A stretch of DNA of 64,000 nt, taken from positions 2,170,001 to 2,234,000 of the forward strand of contig NZ_CP012590.1 in the NCBI RefSeq assembly GCF_001278845.1, written 5' to 3'. Made by a program: the position numbers and the translations under genes. Below are positions 1 through 8,390 of this stretch, piece by piece (position 1 is the first letter of the stretch; each line of letters begins with the position of its first letter). Under the pieces are notes generated by a model. That model did no database searches. It saw nothing but the letters and a program-made list of their open reading frames with translations, and was not told the DNA's origin. The stretch comes from Actinomyces sp. oral taxon 414. Its GTDB lineage: Bacteria > Actinomycetota > Actinomycetes > Actinomycetales > Actinomycetaceae.

Positions 1-1381
1 CCGTCGCCTCCGTCACGGCCGCGTAATTGGAGGTCTCGACCCCGTCCAGGCCGTAGGCCGCCAGGGTCGCCTTGATATTACGGTCGATGTACTGCGACTC
101 CTCCCGCTGGGCGTTGGGGTCGACGACGAACTTCTGAATGACCGCCGGGTAGACCAGGCCGATGAGCAGCGCCGAGACCACCATGACCACCACGCCCGTC
201 ACGGGCAGCTTCCACGACCTGGCGCGCACCGAGGCGAGGAAGAGGGCGGCGATGGCCACGGCGATGGCGGCCAGGATCGCATTGGCCGGGATGACGGCGT
301 TGACGTCGGTGTAGCCGGCGCCGTCGAACTTGGAGTTCGAGGAGTACAGGGCCGAGTAGCGGCTCAACCAGTAGCCGGCGCCCCGCAGCAGGCAGAACAG
401 GGCGAGGAACACCGCCAGGTGCACGCGCGCGGCCCTGGTGAAGTGGGGCGAGCGCGCCACGGAGATGCCCCCGTAGAGGTAGTGGACAATGACGCCGGCC
501 ACACCGGCGAAGATGACGACGCGGCCCAGGTAGGACACGATCACGCTCAGGACCGGCAGGATGAAGACGTAGAAGGACACGTCAAGGCCGAACTGGGGGT
601 CGCTCACGCCGAAGGGCTGGGAATGCAGGGCCAGGAGGATCTCGCGCCAGTGCGGGACCAGCTCCCACAGCGAGGCCAACAGCCCCAGCACCGCGGGCAC
701 GCCCCACACCAGGGGGCGCCGCAGCGGCTCGATGGCCGTGCGGTAGGCCTCCAGGTTGCGGGTGGCCTCATCGTGCGGCAGGTTGATCTCGCGGGACCGG
801 TAGGCGGTGGTCATGGCGGCGAAGACGGCGCCGAACATCACCAGGAAACCGACCACGAGCAGAACGCCGGAGGCGATCCACTGGGTCCAGATGACCCGGG
901 AGAAGCCCAACTGGTTGAACCACAGCACCTCGGTCCAGGTCTGCGACAAGAACACGACGACGGCGCCCAGGGCGAAGAGGATCACCAGGGTCCACACCAG
1001 GGGGCCGGGGCGGCGCCTGGGATCGCGCTCGCGGCGATCCGGGCGGGTGGGGCGGGAGGAGCCCCCCGACCCGGAGCCGCGCGGGGAGCGGGGCGAGCGG
1101 ATGCGGCCGCCCCGGCCGAAGAGCACGGCGGGGTCGAAGCCGAAGGGGCTGCCGAGGAGGGACTCGTCCTCGTCGTCGGCCCGACGGCCACCGGAGCGCC
1201 GGTGGCCGTCGGACGCGCCGGCGCCCTTGCGCGAGCGCGCCGGGCCGCCCGGGCGCGAGGAGTCGGCCTGGTGGAACCCGCCTCGCACGCGTTCCTCGCG
1301 GCCGGCGTCGTCGCGCGGGGCGCCGGGGGCGTCGTCGCCGTCGGGCTTGTCGTTGGATTCGTCGTCGGGCCTGGTGCTCAC
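1..1381 (-). CDS. UPF0182 family membrane protein (N-terminal part)
   Basis: Translating the minus strand from a GTG at 1381 gives an open frame that runs off the window start, so only about 460 N-terminal residues are present; family members are usually 900-1000 residues. The first 110 or so residues are charged, low-complexity and Arg/Gly/Asp rich. Several hydrophobic membrane segments follow, including stretches beginning PLVWTLVILFALGAVVVFL and WIASGVLLVVGFLVMFGAVF. This layout is typical of the UPF0182 (COG1615) integral membrane family, whose function is unknown. A GGAG sits five bases before the chosen GTG; another in-frame GTG lies at 1387. It is divergent from the PPA1309-family gene, a neighbourhood conserved in actinobacteria (Rv3193c in M. 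tuberculosis). Confidence 0.88.
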   Translation of the reverse strand, partial: MSTRPDDESNDKPDGDDAPGAPRDDAGREERVRGGFHQADSSRPGGPARSRKGAGASDGHRRSGGRRADDEDESLLGSPFGFDPAVLFGRGGRIRSPRSPRGSGSGGSSRPTRPDRRERDPRRRPGPLVWTLVILFALGAVVVFLSQTWTEVLWFNQLGFSRVIWTQWIASGVLLVVGFLVMFGAVFAAMTTAYRSREINLPHDEATRNLEAYRTAIEPLRRPLVWGVPAVLGLLASLWELVPHWREILLALHSQPFGVSDPQFGLDVSFYVFILPVLSVIVSYLGRVVIFAGVAGVIVHYLYGGISVARSPHFTRAARVHLAVFLALFCLLRGAGYWLSRYSALYSSNSKFDGAGYTDVNAVIPANAILAAIAVAIAALFLASVRARSWKLPVTGVVVMVVSALLIGLVYPAVIQKFVVDPNAQREESQYIDRNIKATLAAYGLDGVETSNYAAVTEAT

Positions 1382-1563
1382 GATCACTCCGTGTCTGGGG
1401 AGGCGCGCGCAGCGCGCGGAACCTGCGGCGCGCGGAAGCGCCGCGGGTCCATCGTCCCACAAGTCGCGCCGGGCCCACAAAACCCGTGCCGTCTCTGCGC
1501 GTCCCGCCCCCGGGGATTGGGGCAGGATCCTCCGGGACTCGCAACAAGACCTAGGCTCGACTC

Positions 1564-2130
1564 GTGAACGCCCAGCGCCCCCGCGACCCGACCCCGGCCG
1601 GCCGCGCCCTCTCCCGCGCCGTCGTCGGGATCGAGCGGCGCGCCGCGGCACGCGGCTGGGACGCGCCCGTCGGCGTCTTCGCCCTCGTGCGCACGGCGGC
1701 GGCCCTGGCCCAGGACCCGGACCTGGCCGGGCTCCTGGACACCGCCGCCATTGAGGAGGCCCGCGCCGACCCCTGCGCCCTGACGGCCATCGAGCAGGAG
1801 GGGCTGCCCCCGGCCGCCGACCTGGGGGACCTGCTGGGCCGACTGACCTGGCCGCCCGCCGTCGACGGCGCGGCGGTGAGCGTGGAGCGGATCATGGTCG
1901 GCCCGGCCTCCGAGGCCGGAGCCGCGGCGATTGAGGACCCCGGCGAGCGCATCGCCTTCATCCGAACCCGGCCCGACCGGCAGGACGTGCGCCTGGTGGC
2001 GGGCGTGCTGCGCTCGGGCGAAGCCTGGTGCGCGGTGCGCGCCCGCAGCCACGACAGCGACGCGGCCGTCATCCAGGGCGAGGCCGTCGTGCCCGGCCTC
2101 GTCGAGGCCCTGGCGGCCACGCTCGCGTAA
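1564..2130 (+). CDS. PPA1309 family protein
   Basis: 188 residues from a GTG start. It is a small soluble actinobacterial protein with no assigned activity. The N-terminus is helical with a conserved-looking RALSRAVVGIERRAAARGWD stretch. The middle has the LTWPPAVDGAAV motif, and the C-terminal half contains IAFIRTRPDRQDVRLVAGVL and ends near VVPGLVEALAATLA, all usual for PPA1309-type proteins. No signal peptide or membrane segment is seen. It is divergently transcribed from UPF0182 and convergent with the DUF2342 gene, with a 32-bp gap. Identification is by family resemblance and neighbourhood; the role is unknown. Confidence 0.75.
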   Translation: MNAQRPRDPTPAGRALSRAVVGIERRAAARGWDAPVGVFALVRTAAALAQDPDLAGLLDTAAIEEARADPCALTAIEQEGLPPAADLGDLLGRLTWPPAVDGAAVSVERIMVGPASEAGAAAIEDPGERIAFIRTRPDRQDVRLVAGVLRSGEAWCAVRARSHDSDAAVIQGEAVVPGLVEALAATLA

Positions 2131-2162
2131 GGACCCGGCCGACGGCGGCGCCGCCGGGCCCG

Positions 2163-3605
2163 TCAGTCCTGCGCCTGGTCCCCCAGGCCCCGCGGACCGT
2201 TCTCGTCGGCCTCCCGGGCGCCGGCGGCCCAGCCGAGCGTCCCGTCCAGCAGCGAGGCCAGGTCCGCGTCGATCTGGGTGTCCATATCCGCCGCCGCCCG
2301 CCGCATGGTCAGGAAGTCCTCGGGACTGGCCAGCTCGGCGGCGGTGGGCATGACATCGGGGTGGAGCCAGAAGGCGTCGCGCTCGGCGTCGCCCACCTCC
2401 TTCCCCAGGCGGGTCCACAGGGCGGCGGCCTCGCGCACGCGGCGGGGGCGGAACTCCAGGCCGATGAGCCGGGAGAAGACCTTCTCGGCGGCCCCGCCCT
2501 GGAGGCGACGACGTCGGACCATCTCCCCCAGCGGCACGGCGTGCGGCAGGTGGGGCGCGGTGGCGCGGGCGGCGACGACCTCGACCCAGCCCTCGACGAG
2601 CGCCAGGAGGGTCTCGACGCGCTCGAGGGCGTCCTTCTGAGCGGCGGTCTCCCGGGGGGCGAACATGCCGGACTCCAGGGCCCGGCGGATCGCCTCGGGG
2701 TCGTTCGGGTCGATCTGGGAGACGGCGGCCTCCAGAGCATCGGTGTCAATGGCGATCTCCCGGGCGTAGGCCTCGACGGCGCCCAGGACCTGGCCGCGCA
2801 GCCAGGGCACATGGGCGTACAGGCGCGCAGTGGCCGCCTCCCGCACGGCCAGGAACATGCGCACCTCGTCCTCGTCCGACTCCAGGCCCTCGGCGAAGTC
2901 CCTCACCCCCGCCGCCACGAGGGCGGTTCCCGGCTCGCGGGTCAGCGGCAGCCCGACGTCGGTGGCGGAGACGGCCTCGGCGGCGAGCTCGCCGATGGCC
3001 CGGCCCAGCTGGAGCCCGAAGGCCGCCCCGGCCATGGACCGCATAATGCCGCCCAGGGCGCCCACCTGGCGGACGACGTCGTCCCCCTCGGGGGCCAGCC
3101 GGCTCATCTGGCTCTCCAGCGCGCCGGCGAGGGCCTCCGTCGCCGCCGCGGCGACGGGCGCGCACACCTCCTGCCAGGTCGGCAGAGTCCGCTCCACCCA
3201 GTCCGACCGGCTCCAGGCCTCCCGCGCACCGGGGGCGGGCATGAAATCGGTGGCGGTGTCGAGCCACAGGTCGGCCACCCGCAGGGCCTGGCGGGTCCCG
3301 TCGGCCAGCGCCGCGGTGACCCTGGGGTCGCCCTGGGCGCGGGCGGTCTGCAGGGCCAGGTCCTTGCCCATGGTCCAATTGACGGGCTCGCCGGAGGACG
3401 AGTCGATCATCTGCTGCATCTGGGCGCGCAGCGCCATCATCTGCCCGGGACTCATCGAGGACAGGTCGGGCATGGCGCCCATGCGGGCCAGTTCGGCGGG
3501 GTCGATCCCCGAGGCGCGCAGTGCGCCCACGGCGTCCGCCGCCGTCTGCTGACCGAACAGGGAGGCGAGCATGCGCTCGATCTCGTCGTAGGGGTCCTCA
3601 CTCAT
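2163..3605 (-). CDS. DUF2342 zinc-metalloprotease-like protein
   Basis: 480 residues from an ATG at 3605 behind a GAGAGGA ribosome site. The sequence has the DUF2342 hallmarks: an N-terminal region with SPGQMMALRAQMQQM, a central alpha-helical domain with PHLPHAVPLGEMVRRRR, and the RLIGLEFRPRRVREAAALW block followed by FWLHPDVMPTAAEL near the C-terminus. The family is annotated as a zinc-dependent hydrolase, but no HExxH is visible. At the usual place I read REAATARLYAHVPWL, so the zinc-binding role here is doubtful. It is the counterpart of M. tuberculosis Rv3195 in a conserved block and diverges from the PDZ-S16 protease gene. Substrate is unknown. Confidence 0.8.
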   Translation of the reverse strand: MSEDPYDEIERMLASLFGQQTAADAVGALRASGIDPAELARMGAMPDLSSMSPGQMMALRAQMQQMIDSSSGEPVNWTMGKDLALQTARAQGDPRVTAALADGTRQALRVADLWLDTATDFMPAPGAREAWSRSDWVERTLPTWQEVCAPVAAAATEALAGALESQMSRLAPEGDDVVRQVGALGGIMRSMAGAAFGLQLGRAIGELAAEAVSATDVGLPLTREPGTALVAAGVRDFAEGLESDEDEVRMFLAVREAATARLYAHVPWLRGQVLGAVEAYAREIAIDTDALEAAVSQIDPNDPEAIRRALESGMFAPRETAAQKDALERVETLLALVEGWVEVVAARATAPHLPHAVPLGEMVRRRRLQGGAAEKVFSRLIGLEFRPRRVREAAALWTRLGKEVGDAERDAFWLHPDVMPTAAELASPEDFLTMRRAAADMDTQIDADLASLLDGTLGWAAGAREADENGPRGLGDQAQD

Positions 3606-3710
3606 GGGTATCCTCTCGCGCTCGCGGGGCCGGCTACCGGAACACCCCGATCGTGCCATGCATTCCTGAGCATCGACCATGAAGGCTGCGCATTCCCGGT
3701 TCTGTGCGCC

Positions 3711-4940
3711 ATGATGGGCGCCGTGACTACCCATGCCACCCCCGCCCCCGACTCCGTCCCCTCCCTCCCCCCGGCCGAGGCCGATGGCGCGGCGTTTCAG
3801 ACGTGGCGTCCGAGCCCCCGCCTCATTGTGCTGCTCACGGTTCTGGCCGCCGTGGTGACGACCATCGTGGCGGCAGCCGTCGTCCCCATCAATATGGTCA
3901 TTGAGGCGCCCGGCCCCACGTGGAATGTGCTGGGCAGCGCCGACGTCGCCGGTTCGCAGGACTCGAACAGCCAGAACTCCGTCATCAATGTCACTGGCGC
4001 CCCGACCTATCCGGCCGACGGGGCCCTGCGGATGACGACGGTCTCCGTGCGCGGCTGCCCCGGCTCCCCGGTGACGGTCCTGGACGTCGCCCTGGCCTGG
4101 TTCGACGACAACAAGACGGTCGTGGACCGCAATGCGGTGTGCCCGGAGACCATGAGCGCCCAGGAAGTCGAGCAGGTCAACCAGGCCCAGATGACCAGCT
4201 CCCAGGACGCCGCGGTGGTGGCCGCCCTCATGGAGACCGGGCTGGCGGCCCGCATGGTGCTCCAGGTCGAGGGCCTGGCCGAGGAGCAGACCTCCACCGA
4301 GATCCGGATCGGCGACGTCCTGGACTCGATCACCCCGGAGGGCGGAGCCACCACGAAGGTGACCGATTTCGGCCAATTGCGCGCCCTGCTGGCCACGATC
4401 CCCCCGGGCACGCGGGTCGCGCTCGGGGTCGAGCGGGACGGCGCCGCCGTTGAGGCCCACCTGACCACCATCGACCCCAAGGACGCCGACGGCGACGGCG
4501 CGCCCGACTCGGAGGGCTCCCTGCTCGGACTGTCCCTCAGCGCCCGGGCCGACTCCGACATCGACGCGACCTTCGGGCTCCAGGACGTGGGCGGGCCGAG
4601 CGCCGGCAGCATGTTCGCCCTGGGGATCGTCGACTCCCTGACCCCGGGGGACATGACCGGGGGCAAGGACATCGCCGGCACCGGCACCATTGCGATCGAC
4701 GGCCAGGTCGGGGCGATCGGCGGGATCCGTCAGAAGATGGCGGGGGCCCGGGACGCGGGCTCCGACTACTTCCTCGCCCCGGCGGCCAACTGCTCGGAGG
4801 TGATCGGCCACGAGCCCCGGGGCCTGGAGGTCTTCGCCGTGTCCACGCTGCACGAGGCGGTCGGGGCCGTCGAGGCGATCGCCGCCGGCGACACCTCCAA
4901 CCTGACCACCTGCGAGGCCGTCACCGCCCCCTCCTCCTGA
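3711..4940 (+). CDS. Membrane-anchored PDZ / Lon-type (S16) serine protease
   Basis: 409 residues from ATG 3711; ATG 3714 and GTG 3723 are alternative in-frame starts. One transmembrane segment lies at about residues 38-60, and the rest should be extracytoplasmic. A PDZ-like region (IRIGDVLDSI to TRVALGVERDG) precedes a Lon-type proteolytic domain. The Ser-Lys dyad is visible as Ser in GGPSAGSMFALG (about residue 297) and Lys in GGIRQKMAGARDAG (about residue 342). This is the YlbL/Rv3194c type of secreted S16 protease, possibly involved in envelope protein quality control. It is flanked by the DUF2342 gene (divergent) and the ThiF-like gene downstream. A repeat with two CCGGCGGAAA cores follows its stop codon. 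Confidence 0.88.
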   Translation: MMGAVTTHATPAPDSVPSLPPAEADGAAFQTWRPSPRLIVLLTVLAAVVTTIVAAAVVPINMVIEAPGPTWNVLGSADVAGSQDSNSQNSVINVTGAPTYPADGALRMTTVSVRGCPGSPVTVLDVALAWFDDNKTVVDRNAVCPETMSAQEVEQVNQAQMTSSQDAAVVAALMETGLAARMVLQVEGLAEEQTSTEIRIGDVLDSITPEGGATTKVTDFGQLRALLATIPPGTRVALGVERDGAAVEAHLTTIDPKDADGDGAPDSEGSLLGLSLSARADSDIDATFGLQDVGGPSAGSMFALGIVDSLTPGDMTGGKDIAGTGTIAIDGQVGAIGGIRQKMAGARDAGSDYFLAPAANCSEVIGHEPRGLEVFAVSTLHEAVGAVEAIAAGDTSNLTTCEAVTAPSS

Positions 4941-4951
4941 CCCACGCCCCC

Positions 4952-5001
4952 TTTCGCGAAACCGGCGGAAACGACACGCGAAACCGGCGGAAAACGCACT
5001 C
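4952..5001 (+). repeat. REP-like element, copy A (two GAAACCGGCGGAAA units)
   Basis: Two units carrying GCGAAACCGGCGGAAA, about 21 bp apart, lie just after the stop of the PDZ-S16 gene. Related sequences occur at 11036-11060, 60215-60275 and, inverted, 62314-62374. Three of the four begin within about 20 bp of a coding stop, so this looks like a dispersed extragenic element rather than coding DNA. Confidence 0.6.
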
Positions 5002-5108
5002 GGAGCCCGAGTTATCCACAGGTTGCGGGCGGCCTCTGGCGCCGGCGGCGCTCTCGTGCCACGCTCGTAACCGCCCCGCCGGGCCGGGCCGGGCACCAAG
5101 GAGGGACC

Positions 5109-6221
5109 ATGCGCGTGCGCGGAGACGCCCCCGTCCTGTGGCGGACCACCGGGCAGACCCAGATCGGCGTCGAACCGGGACGCTCCCTCGTCCTGACCGG
5201 GCTGACCACCGCGGAGCAGCAGCTCCTCGACCACCTGCCCCGCAGGATGTCCCCCGACGACGTCTACCGGGCCTCCCGCCGCTGCCGCGTCCCCCTGCCG
5301 CGCGCCCAGGACCTCCTGGAGCGCCTGCGCGCGGAGGGCGTCCTGCGCGGAGGCGACTCCAGGCCGACGACGCCCGAGGAGCAGTACTGGGAGCGGCTCG
5401 TCCGCTCGCCCCGCTCCCGCGCGACCCGCCTGCGCGCCAAGAGGGTCGCGCTCTTCGGCTCGGGCCCCCTGGCCCACGAGCTCGCCGCCCTGCTCGCCGA
5501 GGCCGGTCTGGGCGCGATCCTGCCCGAGGACGAGGCCGTCGGGGCGCAGATCGTGGCGCGATTCCCGGGCACCGACACCGGCGCCCCGCTCGACACGATC
5601 CCCGACCTCACCCTCACGCTGGAGCCGCACGTTATCGACCCCCTGCGCGCCCGGGCCCTGTCCCAGGCGGGCGCGCGCCACCTGCCCGTCACGCTGCGGG
5701 AGGTCTCCGTGCGCGTCGGCCCCCTGTTCGAGCCGGACCGGCCCGTGTGCCACGACTGCCTGGACCTGTGGGAGACCGACACCGACGCCTGCTGGCCGGC
5801 CATCGCCACCCAGGCGCGGCTCCTGCCCGAGCCCGTGCTCGAGCGCCTCCTGCTCCACCAGTGCGCGGCGCTCGCCGTGCGCGCCGCCCTCGACTGCCTG
5901 GGCGACGCCCCGGACCGGTGGCGGGCCGCCAGCACGGAGCTGAGCGCCGACGAGCCCCTCGGCGTCGCGCGCCGCTGGAGCCCCCACCCCCGGTGCCTGT
6001 GCTCCCAGACCGCCCGGGCCTCCCGGGCCTCCCGGACTGCCCCGGCCCCCCGGGCCATGGGGGCCGCCCGAGGCGCCGGGACCTCCCGGCCCTCCCGGAC
6101 GGCGCCCCGGGAAGCCGAGCACCCGGCCGCCGACGTCGACATCGTCGTCGGTGCCGCGCCCGCTACGCCCCGTGCTCCCGCACGATCCGCAGCAGCTGAT
6201 CCCCGTACTCCTGGAGCTTGA
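5109..6221 (+). CDS. ThiF / cyclodehydratase-like protein (Rv3196-like)
   Basis: 370 residues from an ATG behind AAGGAGG. The first 100 residues look like a winged-helix or peptide-binding domain. The next part has a Rossmann-like start (KRVALFGSGPLAHELAALLAE), as in ThiF/E1-like or azoline cyclodehydratase N-terminal proteins. A Cys pair in CHDCLDLW followed by DACWP could bind zinc with later cysteines such as CLCSQ near residue 298. The C-terminal 70 residues are Ala/Arg/Pro low complexity and overlap the 3' end of uvrD2 (stop at 6163) by 59 bp in convergent orientation, so the true tail may be shorter. No modifiable precursor peptide is evident nearby. Position matches Rv3196 in mycobacteria; the activity is not known. 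Confidence 0.65.
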   Translation: MRVRGDAPVLWRTTGQTQIGVEPGRSLVLTGLTTAEQQLLDHLPRRMSPDDVYRASRRCRVPLPRAQDLLERLRAEGVLRGGDSRPTTPEEQYWERLVRSPRSRATRLRAKRVALFGSGPLAHELAALLAEAGLGAILPEDEAVGAQIVARFPGTDTGAPLDTIPDLTLTLEPHVIDPLRARALSQAGARHLPVTLREVSVRVGPLFEPDRPVCHDCLDLWETDTDACWPAIATQARLLPEPVLERLLLHQCAALAVRAALDCLGDAPDRWRAASTELSADEPLGVARRWSPHPRCLCSQTARASRASRTAPAPRAMGAARGAGTSRPSRTAPREAEHPAADVDIVVGAAPATPRAPARSAAADPRTPGA

Positions 6222-8262
6222 CCGGCCCGACGCCGTGGATGGCCGACAGCTGGGGAAGCGTCGTCGGCTTGATAATGGCGATCGAGCGCAGGGACACGTC
6301 GGCGAAGACCGTGTAGGGCGGGCGCGACCTCTCCCTGGCCACCGCCTGGCGCCAGGCGCGCAGCTCCTCGAACAGGGCGATGGTGGCCGGGTCGTTGTCC
6401 TGCTCGAACTCCAGGACGGCCTGCTTGCGCGTCGTCCTCGCCCCCGCCCCGCCCGCCCGACGGCGCGCCCCGGCCTCCTCGTCGACGGGCCAGATCCCGG
6501 CCAGGAAACGGGAGGGCTTGCGCGAGGCGCGCCCGCCGGCGTGCCGGGCGCGCGCGTAGGTGATGACCAGGTGCTCGCGGGCCCGGGTGACCGCGACGTA
6601 CAGGAGGCGCCGCTCCTCCTCGACGGCCTCGGGCCCCTCCGCCAGGTTGATCGGCAGCAGGCCGTCCGAGGCGCCGACGATAATGACCGCGTCCCACTCC
6701 AGGCCCTTGGCGGCGTGAATGGTGGACAGGGTGACGCCGTCGACCGTGGGGGCGTTCTGGGCCTCTGCCCGATCCCCGAGCTCGCGCACCAGGCCCTCCA
6801 GGTCCGTCCCGCGCACCCGGGCGAGCTCGTCGGCCAGGTCGACGATGGCGTTGAGGGAGTCCCAGCGCTCGCGCACGGCGCCGCGCTGGGCGGGCGCCTG
6901 CTCGGTCCAACCCTCCCGGCCGAGCACGTAGCGCACGTCCCGCCCCAGGTCGCCGGTCAGCTCGGCCCGCTCCGTGCGCATGGCGCCGCGCAGGGCGACC
7001 ATGGCGCGGCGCACCTCGGCGCGCTGGAAGAAGCGGGCGCCCCCGCGCACGAGCAGGCCGATGCCGGCCTCGGACAGGGCCTGCTCGATGGGCTCGGACT
7101 GGGCGCCGGTGCGGTAGAGGACGGCGATCTCGCTCAGAGCCACCCCCGCGTCCCGCAACCGGCGGACCTGGGCGACGACCCCGGCGGCCTCGGCCCCGTC
7201 GTCGTCGAAGGCCTCGAAACGCACGGCCGGGCCGGAGGGGCGCTGGGCGACGAGCTCGACGGCGCCGGCCGGCAGCACCAGCCGACCGGCCCGCCGCGAG
7301 CGCGAGAGCACCCGGTTGGCCAGGGACACCACCTGCGGGGTGGAGCGGTAGTCGCGGGTCAGACGCAGGGTGCGGGCGCCGTCGAACTCCCCGGTGAAGC
7401 CGGTGAGGTAGTCGGGGGTGGCGCCGGTGAAGGAGTAGATGGTCTGGGAGACGTCGCCGACGACGCACAGCTGGGAGCGGCGCGGCCCCAGCCACAGCCG
7501 CAGGAGGCGGTGCTGAAGCGGGGAGACGTCCTGGTACTCGTCGACGACGAAGTGCTTGTACTGGCCGCGGATCCGGGCCGCGATGTCCTCGCGGCTGCGC
7601 AGCATGCCGACCATGGACAGCAGGACGTCCTCGAAGTCGATGACGCCGCGCTCGTCCTTGGCGGCCTCGTAGCCGGCGTAGACGCGCGCCACGGCGTCCG
7701 CGTCGAGGCCGCCGATCTCGTCGCGCTGCGCCGAGCGGGCCCGCTCGGCGTAGACGGCGGGGCGGACCATGGTGACCTTGGCCCATTCGATCTCGGCGGC
7801 CAGGTCGCGCACGAGGGCGCGGTCGGAGGGCAGGCCCAGGCGTCGCGCCGCCACGGCGACCAGCCCCGCCTTGTGCTCCTCCAGGGGCGGGCGGCGCCCG
7901 CCGACGGCGCTGGGGTAGAAGTAGTCGAGCTGGCGCAGGGCGGCGGAGTGGAAGGTGCGCGCCTGCACTCCGCCCACGCCCAGGTCGCGCAGGCGCGAGC
8001 GCATCTCGCCGGCGGCCCGGGCGGTGAAGGTGACGGCGAGGACCTGGGTGGGGTCGTAGGCGCCCACGGCGACGCCGTAGGCGATCCGGTAGGTGATGGC
8101 CCGGGTCTTGCCGGTGCCGGCGCCCGCGAGCACGCACATGGGCCCCTCGAGGTGCTCGGCCACCGCCCGCTGGTCGGGGTCGAGGGCGTCGAGGAGCTCC
8201 TGGGGGCTGCGCGGGCGCGGCGCGCCGGGGCCGGGCGCGGGGCTCGGGTCTGTCTGGCTCAT
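6163..8262 (-). CDS. uvrD2: ATP-dependent DNA helicase UvrD2
   Basis: 699 residues from ATG 8262. It is a superfamily 1A helicase that unwinds DNA using ATP. Walker A is AGAGTGKT at residues 46-53; the Walker B/DEYQD motif (VVDEYQDVSPLQ), motif III (VVGDVSQTIYSFTGA), motif V (LSTIHAAKGLEWDAVI) and motif VI (LLYVAVTRAREHLVI) are all present. The C-terminus carries an HRDC domain (residues about 620-699, containing LPQLSAIHGVGPVKLQEYG). Mycobacterial UvrD2 also has a four-cysteine motif linking helicase and HRDC domains; I see no cysteines there, so this linker has been lost or replaced. It lies downstream of nudC on the same strand, a conserved actinobacterial pairing. Confidence 0.93.
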   Translation of the reverse strand: MSQTDPSPAPGPGAPRPRSPQELLDALDPDQRAVAEHLEGPMCVLAGAGTGKTRAITYRIAYGVAVGAYDPTQVLAVTFTARAAGEMRSRLRDLGVGGVQARTFHSAALRQLDYFYPSAVGGRRPPLEEHKAGLVAVAARRLGLPSDRALVRDLAAEIEWAKVTMVRPAVYAERARSAQRDEIGGLDADAVARVYAGYEAAKDERGVIDFEDVLLSMVGMLRSREDIAARIRGQYKHFVVDEYQDVSPLQHRLLRLWLGPRRSQLCVVGDVSQTIYSFTGATPDYLTGFTGEFDGARTLRLTRDYRSTPQVVSLANRVLSRSRRAGRLVLPAGAVELVAQRPSGPAVRFEAFDDDGAEAAGVVAQVRRLRDAGVALSEIAVLYRTGAQSEPIEQALSEAGIGLLVRGGARFFQRAEVRRAMVALRGAMRTERAELTGDLGRDVRYVLGREGWTEQAPAQRGAVRERWDSLNAIVDLADELARVRGTDLEGLVRELGDRAEAQNAPTVDGVTLSTIHAAKGLEWDAVIIVGASDGLLPINLAEGPEAVEEERRLLYVAVTRAREHLVITYARARHAGGRASRKPSRFLAGIWPVDEEAGARRRAGGAGARTTRKQAVLEFEQDNDPATIALFEELRAWRQAVARERSRPPYTVFADVSLRSIAIIKPTTLPQLSAIHGVGPVKLQEYGDQLLRIVREHGA

Positions 8263-8390
8263 CGGGTCCAGCCTGCCACGGGCCGCCGACACGGGGGCGG
8301 ACCCGCACCCGCCCGGCGCGGGGGCGGGCCGGGTCGGGCGGCCCGGGTCGGGCGGGTGCGGCCACTCGCCGGCCGGGCCGGGCGGCGGGC

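Noticed and set aside
2028..3710. Long open frame opposite the DUF2342 gene, continuous with the PDZ-S16 frame
   Set aside because: It is antisense to a well-supported gene and its sequence is low-complexity Gly/Arg/Ala as expected from high-GC shadow frames. The real gene starts at 3711.
5011..5019. TTATCCACA, a perfect DnaA-box sequence
   Set aside because: A single box without clustering, AT-rich unwinding region or dnaA/dnaN nearby does not make an origin.
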